Shown one piece after another: positions 13,601 to 23,375 of a DNA stretch of 64,000 bases; position 1 is the stretch's first letter; each line of letters opens with the position of its first letter. The notes below the pieces were generated by a model, which saw nothing but the letters and a program-made list of their open reading frames with translations, was not told the origin of the DNA and did not search any database. The DNA lies in assembly GCA_028455995.1 (NCBI GenBank), contig JABELC010000003.1:3658001-3722000 (forward strand), written 5' to 3'. The DNA is from Scleromitrula shiraiana. Taxonomy: Eukaryota > Ascomycota > Leotiomycetes > Helotiales > Sclerotiniaceae. The position numbers and the translations under genes were made by a program.

Positions 13601-13710
13601 CTAGCATGTGGCAAGAATCCGTCGCGAGTGTTTATGAAGGTGGTATGAAACGACAATGGGATTATGACGAGAGCAGTATGGTAAATCCGATTGCGAAACG
13701 ACGAGGCTGA
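10632..13710 (+). CDS. Zn2Cys6 fungal transcription factor, 8 exons (AtrR-like candidate)
   Basis: Nuclear DNA-binding regulator. Exons: 10632-10734, 10795-10839, 10888-11451, 11501-11854, 11905-12186, 12233-12780, 12831-13333, 13395-13710, giving 904 residues. The segment before the zinc cluster (YVFVDEHNRHKRLKV) is spread over two tiny exons and is restored only by splicing. The cluster CEGCRRRKIKC...CSACIRLKHHC has spacing C-x2-C-x6-C-x9-C-x2-C-x6-C at about residues 53-82. A Gln/Pro/Ser-rich linker precedes the fungal-specific regulatory domain from about residue 285 (HYFDMYFENVHPYVPV) to about 560. The C-terminus is Gln/Pro/Ser-rich and ends in a conserved-looking KRQWDYDESSMVNPIAKRRG. 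From memory the pre-cluster and C-terminal motifs resemble AtrR-type regulators of azole-efflux ABC transporters and ergosterol genes; I cannot verify this, so no symbol is given. All eight exon junctions keep frame. Confidence 0.9.
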
Positions 13711-15128
13711 TGAACCCTTTTAACTTTGTTGATGCGTACAACATGTATATACAAACGATCAGACAGCAAACAGACTCGACCCGATCAAGCCCGGTCAGTC
13801 TACATAATCTGGAATTAAAACAGCAAATCTTTCTGGATTAACGATCTGGGACACGAATTTCCATTTTAATCACCGATTTATAGCTTATTTACTCTTCAGA
13901 ACTCTTCTTCTTTGGGTTGGCATAAACATATCCACCGAATCTGGCTACCCTTGGACGGAAAAGTGTGTGAATGATATGAACAAGGTCACACTCATGAAAA
14001 GTACGGGAAGGAAAAGCGAATTCTGTTCATTGGTTTAGGTAGGGTACATGTATGAATTATGTTGTTGGAAAGAGATGAGGAATGGAATATTGTGGAAGCA
14101 AAACGAAAGGATAGGACGGGAAAGGGGCGGGGAAATTTGGGGTTCATTGGGTTTTAGGAGCAAAAGGTTACAATATGTTGTTCGGTTTGGTACTTGATAT
14201 CTATCTACTCGGATGTGGATCATTTGATGGGAGGGAAGGGCGGAAGGTTCATTCTTGTGTATATATCATTGAGATATCAGGTGGGAAACTGGTATTTGCT
14301 AAGGCCAAATGGGTGACAATATGTGTGCTGGATCACATACGTATGTTGGTGCATATATATTTAGCCATGATATATGTATTATGAGATGTCAGATATATCA
14401 ATATTAAGAAGAGAGATGCATAAAACGAATACCCTCATTTGTACCTCATTCGATTACATTATGATGATATGATTGAATACATTGAATAGATTGTTCTATG
14501 CTATTCATAGAAAGCCCAACTTGAAAAAGATGCCCTGATTTAATTCTCCATATCTAGGAATCTGAATATTTCTAGGAGGCTTGAACTTTTCGAAAGACAT
14601 ACAGACCTATTGCTCTGAGCAAGTAGCTAATATTCCCCCTTTTTTTTTGACGTTCTACTCGTAATGCTCTATAGTATCATTTCGGTAGTACCAGGATGCC
14701 CCTGAAAGAAACCCCTTATCAGTTATCGTCCCAAGCTTGCGGGGTCATGCTAAGAATATTACAGGCTTTGTTCCATCAAATCTTGTAAGGCTAATTTCTA
14801 ATTCACTACTGCTGCATGCACTTCTAATTTTAATTTCGTTCAAGCTTATTAAGAAGAGAAGAAAATCGTTCTATATTGAACATGCATCGTATCGTAATTA
14901 ACACTACGCAAACTTCTATCTATCCTCCAAATGCATAATTTTTGTATCAAGTGGATAAATGGATATCAATTAATACTTTTATTAGGATTATTATAATATA
15001 ATATTAATTCTTACGTATTAATAATTTTTACATCACATTCATCACCTGCCCTGCTACATTCCATCTATCCTTTAGCCCAGACAACCCAGCAAGCATTCAT
15101 CGCAAGCAAATGGCCCAATCTGACCAAA
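13711..15128. other. intergenic region, about 1.4 kb
   Basis: AT-rich DNA between two genes on the same strand, with short A/T runs near 14640 and 14990-15030. No supported gene, RNA or repeat array. Confidence 0.6.
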
Positions 15129-17474
15129 ATGGCACCCTCTTCATATTATCATCCTGCACATTCAACTCGTGATCATTTTGTCGAACCTCCTTCTCTCTTC
15201 CACCGTATCTTACTCGCTCTTCCTAGGGATCTGGCCGTCAATTTGCAGCGCATGAGGATGGCCGATCAAGGTGGAAATTACCATGCGCTTTCTATGAGAG
15301 TGTCGAAGATCTCGAGGTCGTTGCGTCAGGCGATGAGGAATTGGAGTTGGAGACGTGTGTTTAGTTTGCCGCATCTTTTGATTGCAGTTTGGGTCTTTGT
15401 GTTTTGTTATGGGGAACGGTGGGTTTTTGAGAAGAGTGTTGAGGCTTGTGCTTGGGAGGGTTGGGAGAGATGGGTGAGCTTGGTTCTATTACTTCTTGTT
15501 CTGTTTTATTTGGGATTGGGGATTGCGGAGAGTGGGGTAAAGGGACAAGGCTGACAATTATATACCATATCATAGCCTCCATCTTCAACACCGCATCATT
15601 TGATCTTTTTGGCAGATCCGCAACTCACAGATCCTCATTCGTATCCTGATCGACCATGGCCGCTTTCGACGTTGACGGTATGGCATACGGATAATTATAT
15701 GAAACGTTCTTATATCCAATTATCGAAACAATTACATCCAGATACTGTATTTTTCCTGGGGGATTTATTCGATGGAGGAAGGGAATGGAAAACTTCCCAT
15801 GGAAATACAGAGGATCCAGCGTGGGCAAAAGGGAAACGTCCAGCAAAGGAACAGAAACATGTCAAGAGCTGGGGCAAGAGATATGGAGAGGATTTCTGGT
15901 TGAAGGAGTACGGTCGATTTTCAAGGATATTCTCCGATTATTGGAATTTAGGGGGGTCGGAAGCTGGGGTTGGACAAAGAGGTCGAAAGCTCATTGCTAG
16001 TTTGCCAGGAAATCATGATCTGGGATTTGGCGACCAAATCAAAGTCCCTATTCGTGATCGATTCGAGGTATACTTTGGGGATGCAAATAGGGTGGATGTG
16101 ATTGCAAATCATACTTTCGTTTCCGTGGATTCGGTATCGTTGAGTGCTGGAACATCAGATCGTCCAGCTGATGAGACGGAACCTATAACTAGACCCGTGG
16201 AGGACTTTTTAAATAATGTCCAAGTATCGAAACGAAAAGCTGTGGCGCGGGAGCTAGATTACCAGGCTGGAAAAGAGCGAGTGTTGCAATATTCTCATAG
16301 TGTGGAAGATGTAGAAAAAGCGGATTATTCGCATTTACCGACCCTCGACCCAGGACCAAATGGCGCTGATTTTCCAACTATCCTTCTCACCCACGTCCCT
16401 TTATATCGAAATCCTGGAGCTCCATGTGGTCCCCTTCGAGAACATTGGCCTCCGAGCACACCTCCAAAGGGGCAAATGATGCCCGTGAATCCCGATCCTC
16501 GAAACGCCATTAGCATTTCCCGTGGCTACCAATATCAAAATGTTCTCAGCAACTCTGATTCTGTTAAACTTATCTCTAAGATTGGCAACGTTGTATCCGT
16601 GTTTAGCGGCGACGACCATGATTACTGCGAGATCGTCCATGGGGAAGACAAAAATCATGCGAGGGAAATTACGGTAAAGAGTATGAACTGGGCTATGGGA
16701 ATTCGTAAGCCAGGTTTTCTAATGCTTAGCATGTGGAATCCTGTTGGGCCGACGGGCGAGCCGTTGCATTCAATACCCACAGGTCATGGCGCGGAGAATA
16801 CTCATACCAGTACGACGATGCAATCACAACTTTGTCTCCTCCCGGACCAGATTGCCATTCTAATAAACTATGGAATCCTAATTGGGATATCTCTGGTTAT
16901 TTTGCTCGTCCGCGCTATCTGCGTTCCCCTATTGAACCTTACTCCGTTTGCTTCAGATAGCAATAAATCCGACTCGGAAGTGGATATGGAAATATTACCA
17001 ACCTCAAATCAAGATCTCAAAAGAGAAGAAAATCGTCTTTCCAATTCATCCACTTCTTCCACTTCGAGTTCAAACGCGTCTACAAATCTGGCACCTCGCG
17101 CTTCCAGATCTTCGAGAAGTGTAAGTCCAGTTAATGGATATGGATATTCGGGGACGGGAACAAACACACCTACACATGGACAAACGCAATCGCAAACACA
17201 ATGGGTTCCTTTGATAGAAAAGGCGGGGTATTTTGGATTAGATGCGAGGATTAGATGGGAGAGGGAAAGAGATGCGGAATTAGAGAGGAAGAGGGAGAAG
17301 GAGAGGGAGGAAATGATTAGGAGAAGGAATAGAAAACCGAATAGGTTTACTTTGTGGTGGAGGAGGTGGAGGGGTACGGTTGGGGGGAGGATTGTGAGGG
17401 AGCTGGGGGGGACGGTTTGGAGGGTCGCGTGGGTAGCGGGTGCGGTTTGGATGGCGTTTACTTGGTTTGGGTAG
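15129..17474 (+). CDS. membrane metallophosphoesterase of the Cdc1/Ted1/PGAP5 (MPPE1) family
   Basis: Two exons, 15129-15473 and 15576-17474, encode 747 residues; the 102-bp intron has GTGAGC/CATAG borders and restores WERWPPSSTPHHLIFLADPQ. Order: basic N-terminus, one membrane anchor near residue 80 (LPHLLIAVWVFVFC), a calcineurin-like phosphoesterase domain, a second membrane span near residue 545, a Ser/Thr-rich and then strongly basic cytosolic stretch, and a C-terminal hydrophobic segment. Metal-binding motifs are ADPQ (about 128), GDLFDGG (177), GNHDLG (260), THVPLY (388) and SGDDHDYC (460). Known members act in the ER on GPI-anchor ethanolamine phosphate and Mn-dependent lipid remodelling for cargo exit; substrate here is inferred. 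Exon 1 could be read a little further but that gives no usable downstream frame. Confidence 0.92.
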
Positions 17475-17983
17475 AGGGGAGATGGGGTTTAAAACATTGA
17501 GATGAAGGGAGGAGATGGAATGGGATGCGGGTTGTATATTATGATTAGTATTTGGTAGTATTATGGGATGGGTTGGTGATTTGCGTTGCGCTGTTGCGTT
17601 ATAAGCGGGCAGACGCTTCTTTCTTGCATCCTTTATTCCCTTTTGCGTTGCTAAAAGGATAGGTTTTTGGCATAAAATTGCTGCTTGTGAAGGGTGGAAT
17701 GGAGCCGGACGGATTTGATTCAGTGCGGATATCAAAAATATTGGAATTAAACTCAGGCTCGAACCAGGGTAGAATAGCTTTTTGAATGGGCATTATAATC
17801 AGATCAAATCTATGCGTTGCCTTCCGTTTTCGATTTATCTAGCGACAAGAATTATGAGTTTATGTTCTACTTTGCGACTTAGATTGGGAGACATAATAAC
17901 ATATGTTAATGGAGTTAACGACGGATACTGACAGTATCCGGAATGGAAAGGGGTATCATCATTATCATGTTGTCCAATCAGTG
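17475..17983. other. convergent 3' intergenic region
   Basis: A 509-bp gap between convergent genes. Open frames antisense to the phosphoesterase tail run into it but are Pro/Asn-rich shadows of its Gly/Arg/Glu codons. No terminator signal is recognisable. Confidence 0.5.
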
Positions 17984-19078
17984 TTATAAAATTTCCATTT
18001 CAGGTTCATTACAATTCTCTTTCAAGAAAGCATGATTACTCCATCCCATCCTTTTCACCTGTATCTGCATACTCTCCAGTATCCTTTCCTTCACCCTTTT
18101 TTTGCTCCCATTACTCCCATCAACGATATCCTGTCCCATGAAAGCTCCATGTGTGCTCAAGAACTCATGACGTTTTAATACTTCCCACATCCCTGATATC
18201 TCTTCAACACCCAATGGTATCATGTTAGGTATACTCCACATAAACGCAAAACTATTCATACCCTCTGGTCTCTCCTCCTCTTTGCCCTTTTCTCCCCTCG
18301 ACCAATCACCCAACCCCGCCGGCGTCGTAACCACAGTATCGGCAACCAGCAATCTCCCCCAAGCCAAACAAACCAAACTCCCCTCGAAATGCCCCCCTAA
18401 TTTCAGAACCTTAACTCCACAGCCAACTCCTGCAATCTCAATCTCCTCCTCCCGTCCCTCTACAAATGTCCTCACTTTACCCATCCGGTCCATCCGATTC
18501 AACCACCCTTTATCTTCCCAGCTCAGATATACGGGACATTCAAATCGTTCCGCCCATTCTAAATGTGTCGTATAATAATGCGGATGACTAATTACTATTG
18601 CGGCCAATCCCCCCATAGAATTAATCCACGCCGTCGTCTCCGAATCCAAATAAGTAATACAATCCCAAAGAATATTCCCCTGCGGCGTAATTATAAGAAT
18701 TGCTCTCTGACCAATCCCAAATCTTGGCGACGTCCATATACTCCAGAACCTGTCATCATTATCCAGCAATTTCTTCCACCGATTCGTATACCGACCACTC
18801 TTCTTCATTAAATTTAAACTGGTGAACTGTTGGCCGATGGACGGAACATATTGGCGCGGGTCGTCGCAGATGCGACAGCGCACGAGGAGCGAGGCTTCGG
18901 AGACGTCGTATTGGGTGCCGCAGAGTGAACAGATTAGCAGGTTGCTGGTGGAGGGCATGTTGGGGGGTTCGCGCGTCCCGAAGTTGAGGGGGTTTTCGAA
19001 TTCGTGGACGGAGATGGTGTTGGTGGGGGAGGCAAGGGAGGGGTATGGGCTTGCACCTGGGGTGGAGTGGGTGGACAT
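17984..19078 (-). CDS. metallo-beta-lactamase-fold hydrolase with N-terminal Cys4 motif
   Basis: Single-exon protein of 364 residues. Residues 1-45 are Ser/Thr/Pro-rich. A CxxC...CxxC arrangement (Cys50, 53, 68, 71; CSLCGTQYDV and VRCRICDD) looks like a small zinc ribbon. From about 125 a metallo-beta-lactamase fold follows, with a degenerate HxHxDH motif reading HPHYYTTH at 165-172, in which the Asp is replaced by Thr, then LGGHFEGSLV around 240 (third His) and a metal-bridging Asp candidate in LLVADTVVTT. A late STHGAF could supply the last His. The family covers many thiolesterases and hydrolases; the substrate is unknown. The Thr in place of Asp may mean one-metal or lost activity. Its start faces the amidase gene across 415 bp. 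Confidence 0.85.
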   Translation of the reverse strand: MSTHSTPGASPYPSLASPTNTISVHEFENPLNFGTREPPNMPSTSNLLICSLCGTQYDVSEASLLVRCRICDDPRQYVPSIGQQFTSLNLMKKSGRYTNRWKKLLDNDDRFWSIWTSPRFGIGQRAILIITPQGNILWDCITYLDSETTAWINSMGGLAAIVISHPHYYTTHLEWAERFECPVYLSWEDKGWLNRMDRMGKVRTFVEGREEEIEIAGVGCGVKVLKLGGHFEGSLVCLAWGRLLVADTVVTTPAGLGDWSRGEKGKEEERPEGMNSFAFMWSIPNMIPLGVEEISGMWEVLKRHEFLSTHGAFMGQDIVDGSNGSKKRVKERILESMQIQVKRMGWSNHAFLKENCNEPEMEIL

Positions 19079-19493
19079 TTTCGGTGCTTGTGGAGGAGGG
19101 CGTGGGAGATGTTAATGTAATGTCCGGTTAATATGAGGAAGGGGACAGTCCAGATTTGCCCAGGTATGTATTGTTTGCGGCTCGGGACTTGTATGGAGGG
19201 GTGGGATCCATGGATGATGCTCCCACTATCGAAGGTGATAACTTTTTGTTGATAGCTATCTTTTTGAGACGAACAGGGCGGGACTCTAGCTATCCTAAAT
19301 GGGAAGGTACAGCCGGTTATCTGAGGAGCGCATATCAATGGCTTTACGTATTATATACTTTGAGGACTCTCACCCTTCATTCCCCTCACTTTCTTAAACT
19401 TTGCAGTCCTGTCCTCTTTTCTCTCCAATTCGACTTTCTGAATACTCTCATTCAATTTTTTAGTTATTTGTTAGAAAATCTTATATTGACAAT
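19079..19493. promoter_or_regulatory. shared divergent promoter region
   Basis: A 415-bp region between the divergent starts of the metallo-beta-lactamase-fold gene and the amidase gene, so it must hold both promoters. It has pyrimidine-rich tracts (CTCTCACCCTTCATTCCCC) before the amidase start, as often seen in fungal promoters. No specific operator is recognised. Confidence 0.55.
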
Positions 19494-21379
19494 ATGGTTT
19501 ATTTACTAGATTATTTCCAGCATAGGAGAGATTGGTAAGTTTAACCATCCTCCCCACTTCTTTATCGTTATCCGGCGGGCACTATTTAGAGATATGGGGA
19601 AACGGTGCTAGCAATGGAGTTATAACTAATTAATTTCTCTATAGCCAATTCAAACAAAACGAACGAGCAAATAGAATCAAGAATCTTACAAGTTATCATG
19701 GAGCATTTACAGGTGCCGAGAGACATGTATTATCGAAACCAATCGAGGAACTTGTCCAAGATGTCCACAATCAATCTATTCAACCCATTGATATCCTTCG
19801 AGCGTATGGAAAAGCTGCGTTAAAAGCTCATGAGAAAACAAATTGTGTTACGGAGGTTATGATAGATGCTGCCGAGGGATGGACTACAGATGGAAGCATA
19901 AATATGAAAGGACCTCTTGCGGGAATTCCTATAAGTTTGAAAGATTCTATCGTCGTGGGTGGTTTCGATACTACGGTGGGATATAGTAGTAATGTTGGAA
20001 ACAAAGTAGAGAAGGATGGGACGATGGTGAGGATATTGAAGGATGCGGGTGCCATTCCCTATGTTAAGACGAATCTTCCAATAACATTATTGAGTTTCGA
20101 GTCGACGAATGATGTTTGGGGTCGTTGCACAAATCCCCACAATAGCAAATATTCACCTGGTGGATCGACGGGGGGTGAATCTGCTTTGTTGGCTGCAGGT
20201 GGTGGTAGAATTGGTATTGGATCTGATGTTGCTGGATCGGTGAGAGTACCGGCTCATTTCTCTGGTATCTATAGTTTGAGATGCTCGACGGGAAGATGGC
20301 CTAAGAATGGAATGTGCACCAGTATGCCGGGTCAAGAGGGTATTCCTAGTGTGTTTAGTCCTATGACTAGAACATTGGGCGATCTTTCATATTTCACAAA
20401 AGCGATGATTAGTATGCAACCATGGAAATACGATCATAGTGTTCATCCAATTCCGTGGAGGGAAGATGCAGCAAAGGAATTCCGCGAGAAGAAAAAACTT
20501 CGAGTTGGTGTATTGAGAACAGATGGTGTTGTAGACCCAAGTCCTGCTTGCATGAGAGCGGTGGATGAAGTGGTGGCTGCTTTGGAAAAGGATGGTCATG
20601 AGGTTTATGACGTGGAACCACCATCTCCATACGAGGCTCTTTATCTTGGCTCACAGCTTCTCAACTCGGATGGGTGCAAAACTTTCAAATCGTTTATGAG
20701 AAGTGGGGAGTGGAATGATCCTGGAGCAAAACAAATGAGCTGGCTCATGTCTCTACCTAGACCTTTCAAATGGATCTATTGGGCTTGGGTCAAATACGTC
20801 AGACGAGATGATATCTGGGCCGGTTTAGTTGAGAATTGGCATGAGAAATCTGCATTTGAACAATGGAAACTAGTCGCAAAGAGAGAGGCCTATAAGGCTA
20901 AATTTCACGACTGGTGGGAACAGGAAGTTAAGCTCGATTTCATGCTCACTCCTCCAAATGCTACACCAGCTGTACCGCACGATGGAATGAAAGATGCAGT
21001 CAGTAGTTGTGGTTACACTTTCTTATTCAATTTAGTAAGCACTCTCACTTCACTTATCTATCTACATCCTTACTTTCAGCCCTTCTAGAAAGAAGGAAAC
21101 TAATATTCAAATCAACAGCTCGACTACACATCCGGTATAATGCCCATAACCCACGTCGACAAATCACTCGATCAACTTCCCTCAAATTTCTCCCTCAAAT
21201 CTCTCAACGGTGTCGCATATGGTGCTTATAAACATTACGACGCAACTGCTATGCATGGTCTTCCCGTGGCTGTTCAAGTTGTTGGTCAACGGCTGGAAGA
21301 GGAGAAGGTTTTGGTTATTATGCAGAGAATTGAGGGGTTATTGGGGGATAATAAGTATCAATTGCTGGATATTGATTGA
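19494..21379 (+). CDS. amidase-signature (FAAH/acetamidase-type) hydrolase
   Basis: Hydrolyses amide bonds; fungal members act on acetamide, fatty-acid amides and related substrates. Exons 19494-19534, 19645-21034 and 21119-21379 give 563 residues; both introns have GTAAG-type donors and keep frame (FNL|LDYTSGIMPITHVD). The catalytic triad is clear: Lys113 in ISLKDS, cis-Ser188 in SPGGSTGGES, nucleophile Ser212 in GSDVAGSVRVP. The K-to-S and S-to-S spacings (75 and 24) equal those of mammalian FAAH (K142, S217, S241). The C-terminal GLPVAVQVVGQRLEEEKVL is the typical family end. No signal peptide or strong membrane anchor, so probably cytosolic or peripheral. Length is normal and I see no defect. 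Substrate is not determined by the sequence. Confidence 0.94.
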
Positions 21380-22127
21380 TTAGGTAATTAGTTCATGCGT
21401 TAGCTTAAGGTAAGGGAGGGAAGAGGATATGATGGAATGAATTTCTGGGGATTGGGAGTTACATGGGTAGCTATTCATTGTAATATAGCATTTTCTGAGA
21501 GTTGAAGCGGTAGTATTTATCGAGATGTTTAATACCCATTCATTCGGATTTGCGATTCTAGTTTACATGTGATGATCATTTTTACTTCCTACCACTATGT
21601 CTATCATTTATGATCATATACAGAATGTATCATGTAAACGAATCCAGAAAAGATCGTATGTATGTATGTATGATATGGAGGGATAATTAATAGCGATATC
21701 CGAACGCAGAATTTAAACACAATGCGCGTACAAACAAACACAATCAAGCATCCACCTGAGGATAAATAAATTGCTAGAAATGGGGTTGGACAGAGAAGTA
21801 AGTGTAGCTGAAAAGTACATAGATCTATCTCATTCGCTTCATGCATCCATCCCCTTTCTGATCCGAGTGCCGATGTCGGAGGTGCTGGTTATTATGGTCA
21901 TCGTGACATCGTCATTGCTGGATGGATATATATGGGTTGTGGGATATATAAAGAGGGAAGTATATCTCAAGTTCACGTAATGAATAATTAATTGGGAGTA
22001 AATCATTTATTTTATCTTGATTTTTCGGAGAGATTAAAGCTTCAATTCCGAGTTGTTGATGAAGTTGGATTGATTGAACCCCGCAATTTCAATATATACA
22101 GGAGATTCAACATCGTCAACATCATCA
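21380..22127. other. intergenic region, about 0.75 kb
   Basis: AT-rich DNA between two genes on the + strand, with a short TATG microsatellite near 21656. No supported gene. Confidence 0.5.
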
Positions 22128-23375
22128 ATGACCATGACTTCAACAACAGAAAAGAAAGATAATTGGTCAACAGAGGTACATATAAATACTCCGATTTAAC
22201 TCCTCTCATCCTCCTCCCCTCACACCAAGATCTATCTCAGCATTCACTAGCAAATTTATAAACATGAAAACACTATATATTAACAGATATAAATAGGCCT
22301 ATCAAACCTCAGCTTCTTTCGTCCCGCAATTGGCCACGAAAGTCCTCTCGTGGCTTGATATTCAGAAGGATGATGTTATCTTGGATGTCGGTTGTGGTGG
22401 TTAGTTCTCTTGTTCTTTTCCCTCTTGATCCAACTAATAAATAATTAGACGGCATCCTCAATATACAAATTGCGCAAATTCTAGCCCAAGGAAAAGGAAG
22501 AATTCATGGGGTTGATAGTTCGAGGGCTATGATTGAGGGGGCGAGGAAGAAGGTGGAAGAGTTTGATGAGGGGGTGAGTGAGGGGGGGAGGATTAGGGAG
22601 AGGTGTAGTTTTGAAGGTATGTAGATGGATTTATCATTTATCATTTGTTAGTGGTGTGGTTGGATGGCTGATTCAAATTTATGATGGGATCAACAGTTCT
22701 AGATGCCCATGATCTTGATAAGTTACCAAAGGAAGGATATACGAAGATCTTTTCTAATGCGGCTATGCATGTAAGTTCTTCTTTCCAATATACTTTCTTC
22801 TTTTGGTAAACCCGAAGATCATCTGCTGTACCGCCAATATTCGCAATTACACCACAGAACAGAATGAACTGACGTCCCACTAGTGGATTCTCCGCGACCC
22901 CCAGCAACGTCTCCCATTCTTCAGTACACTCAACACCCTCCTCATCCCTGGTGGAACCTTCACCTTCGAAATGGGCGGTCACGGAAACGTCTCCGAGATC
23001 CGCACCGCACTTCTTTCATCTCTCTCCCGTAATCTCGGCTCTATAGAACGAGCCCGAGAACTAGACCCGTGGTTTTTCCCTGACGAGCGATGGATGCAAG
23101 CAACATTAGATGAAGCTGGTGGTTGGGAAGTGCAGAAGTTGGAGAGGGAATGGAGACCTACTAGGGCGACTGGGAAGGAGGATGGGGGTATTGAGGGGTG
23201 GGTTAGGTTGATGGGGAAGAGCTTTTTGGATGGGGTGGTGGGGGGAGAGGGGGAGAGGGAGAGGGTTGTGAAGGAAGTGGTGGAGACTTTGAGGAGTGTT
23301 TGTGGGTGTGAGGGGGTGGATGGGGGGGATTGGATTGGGTATGTTAGGTTGAGGGGGGTGGTGAGAAAGGTCTAG
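22128..23375 (+). CDS. class I SAM-dependent methyltransferase, 5 exons
   Basis: Exons 22128-22175, 22297-22399, 22449-22616, 22697-22770 and 22884-23375 encode 294 residues. After the first Met, N-terminal YQTSASFVPQLATKVLSWL leads into motif I, DVILDVGCGDGILN (split by intron 2), then an acidic SAM-ribose strand RIHGVDSSRAMIEGA, motif II-III in EVLDAHDL, and FSNAAMHWILRDPQ, which is typical of the UbiE/trans-aconitate methyltransferase group. The TFTFEMGGHGNVSEI strand and a C-terminal substrate-cap region follow. The last 100 codons use many GGG/GAG codons. Resembles small cytosolic fungal methyltransferases; substrate unknown. Every splice junction restores the frame, and two start Mets lie three codons apart, with the first chosen arbitrarily. 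Confidence 0.88.

Noticed and set aside
17280..17735. 151-codon minus-strand frame
   Set aside because: It is a Pro/Asn-rich shadow of the basic C-terminus of the metallophosphoesterase.
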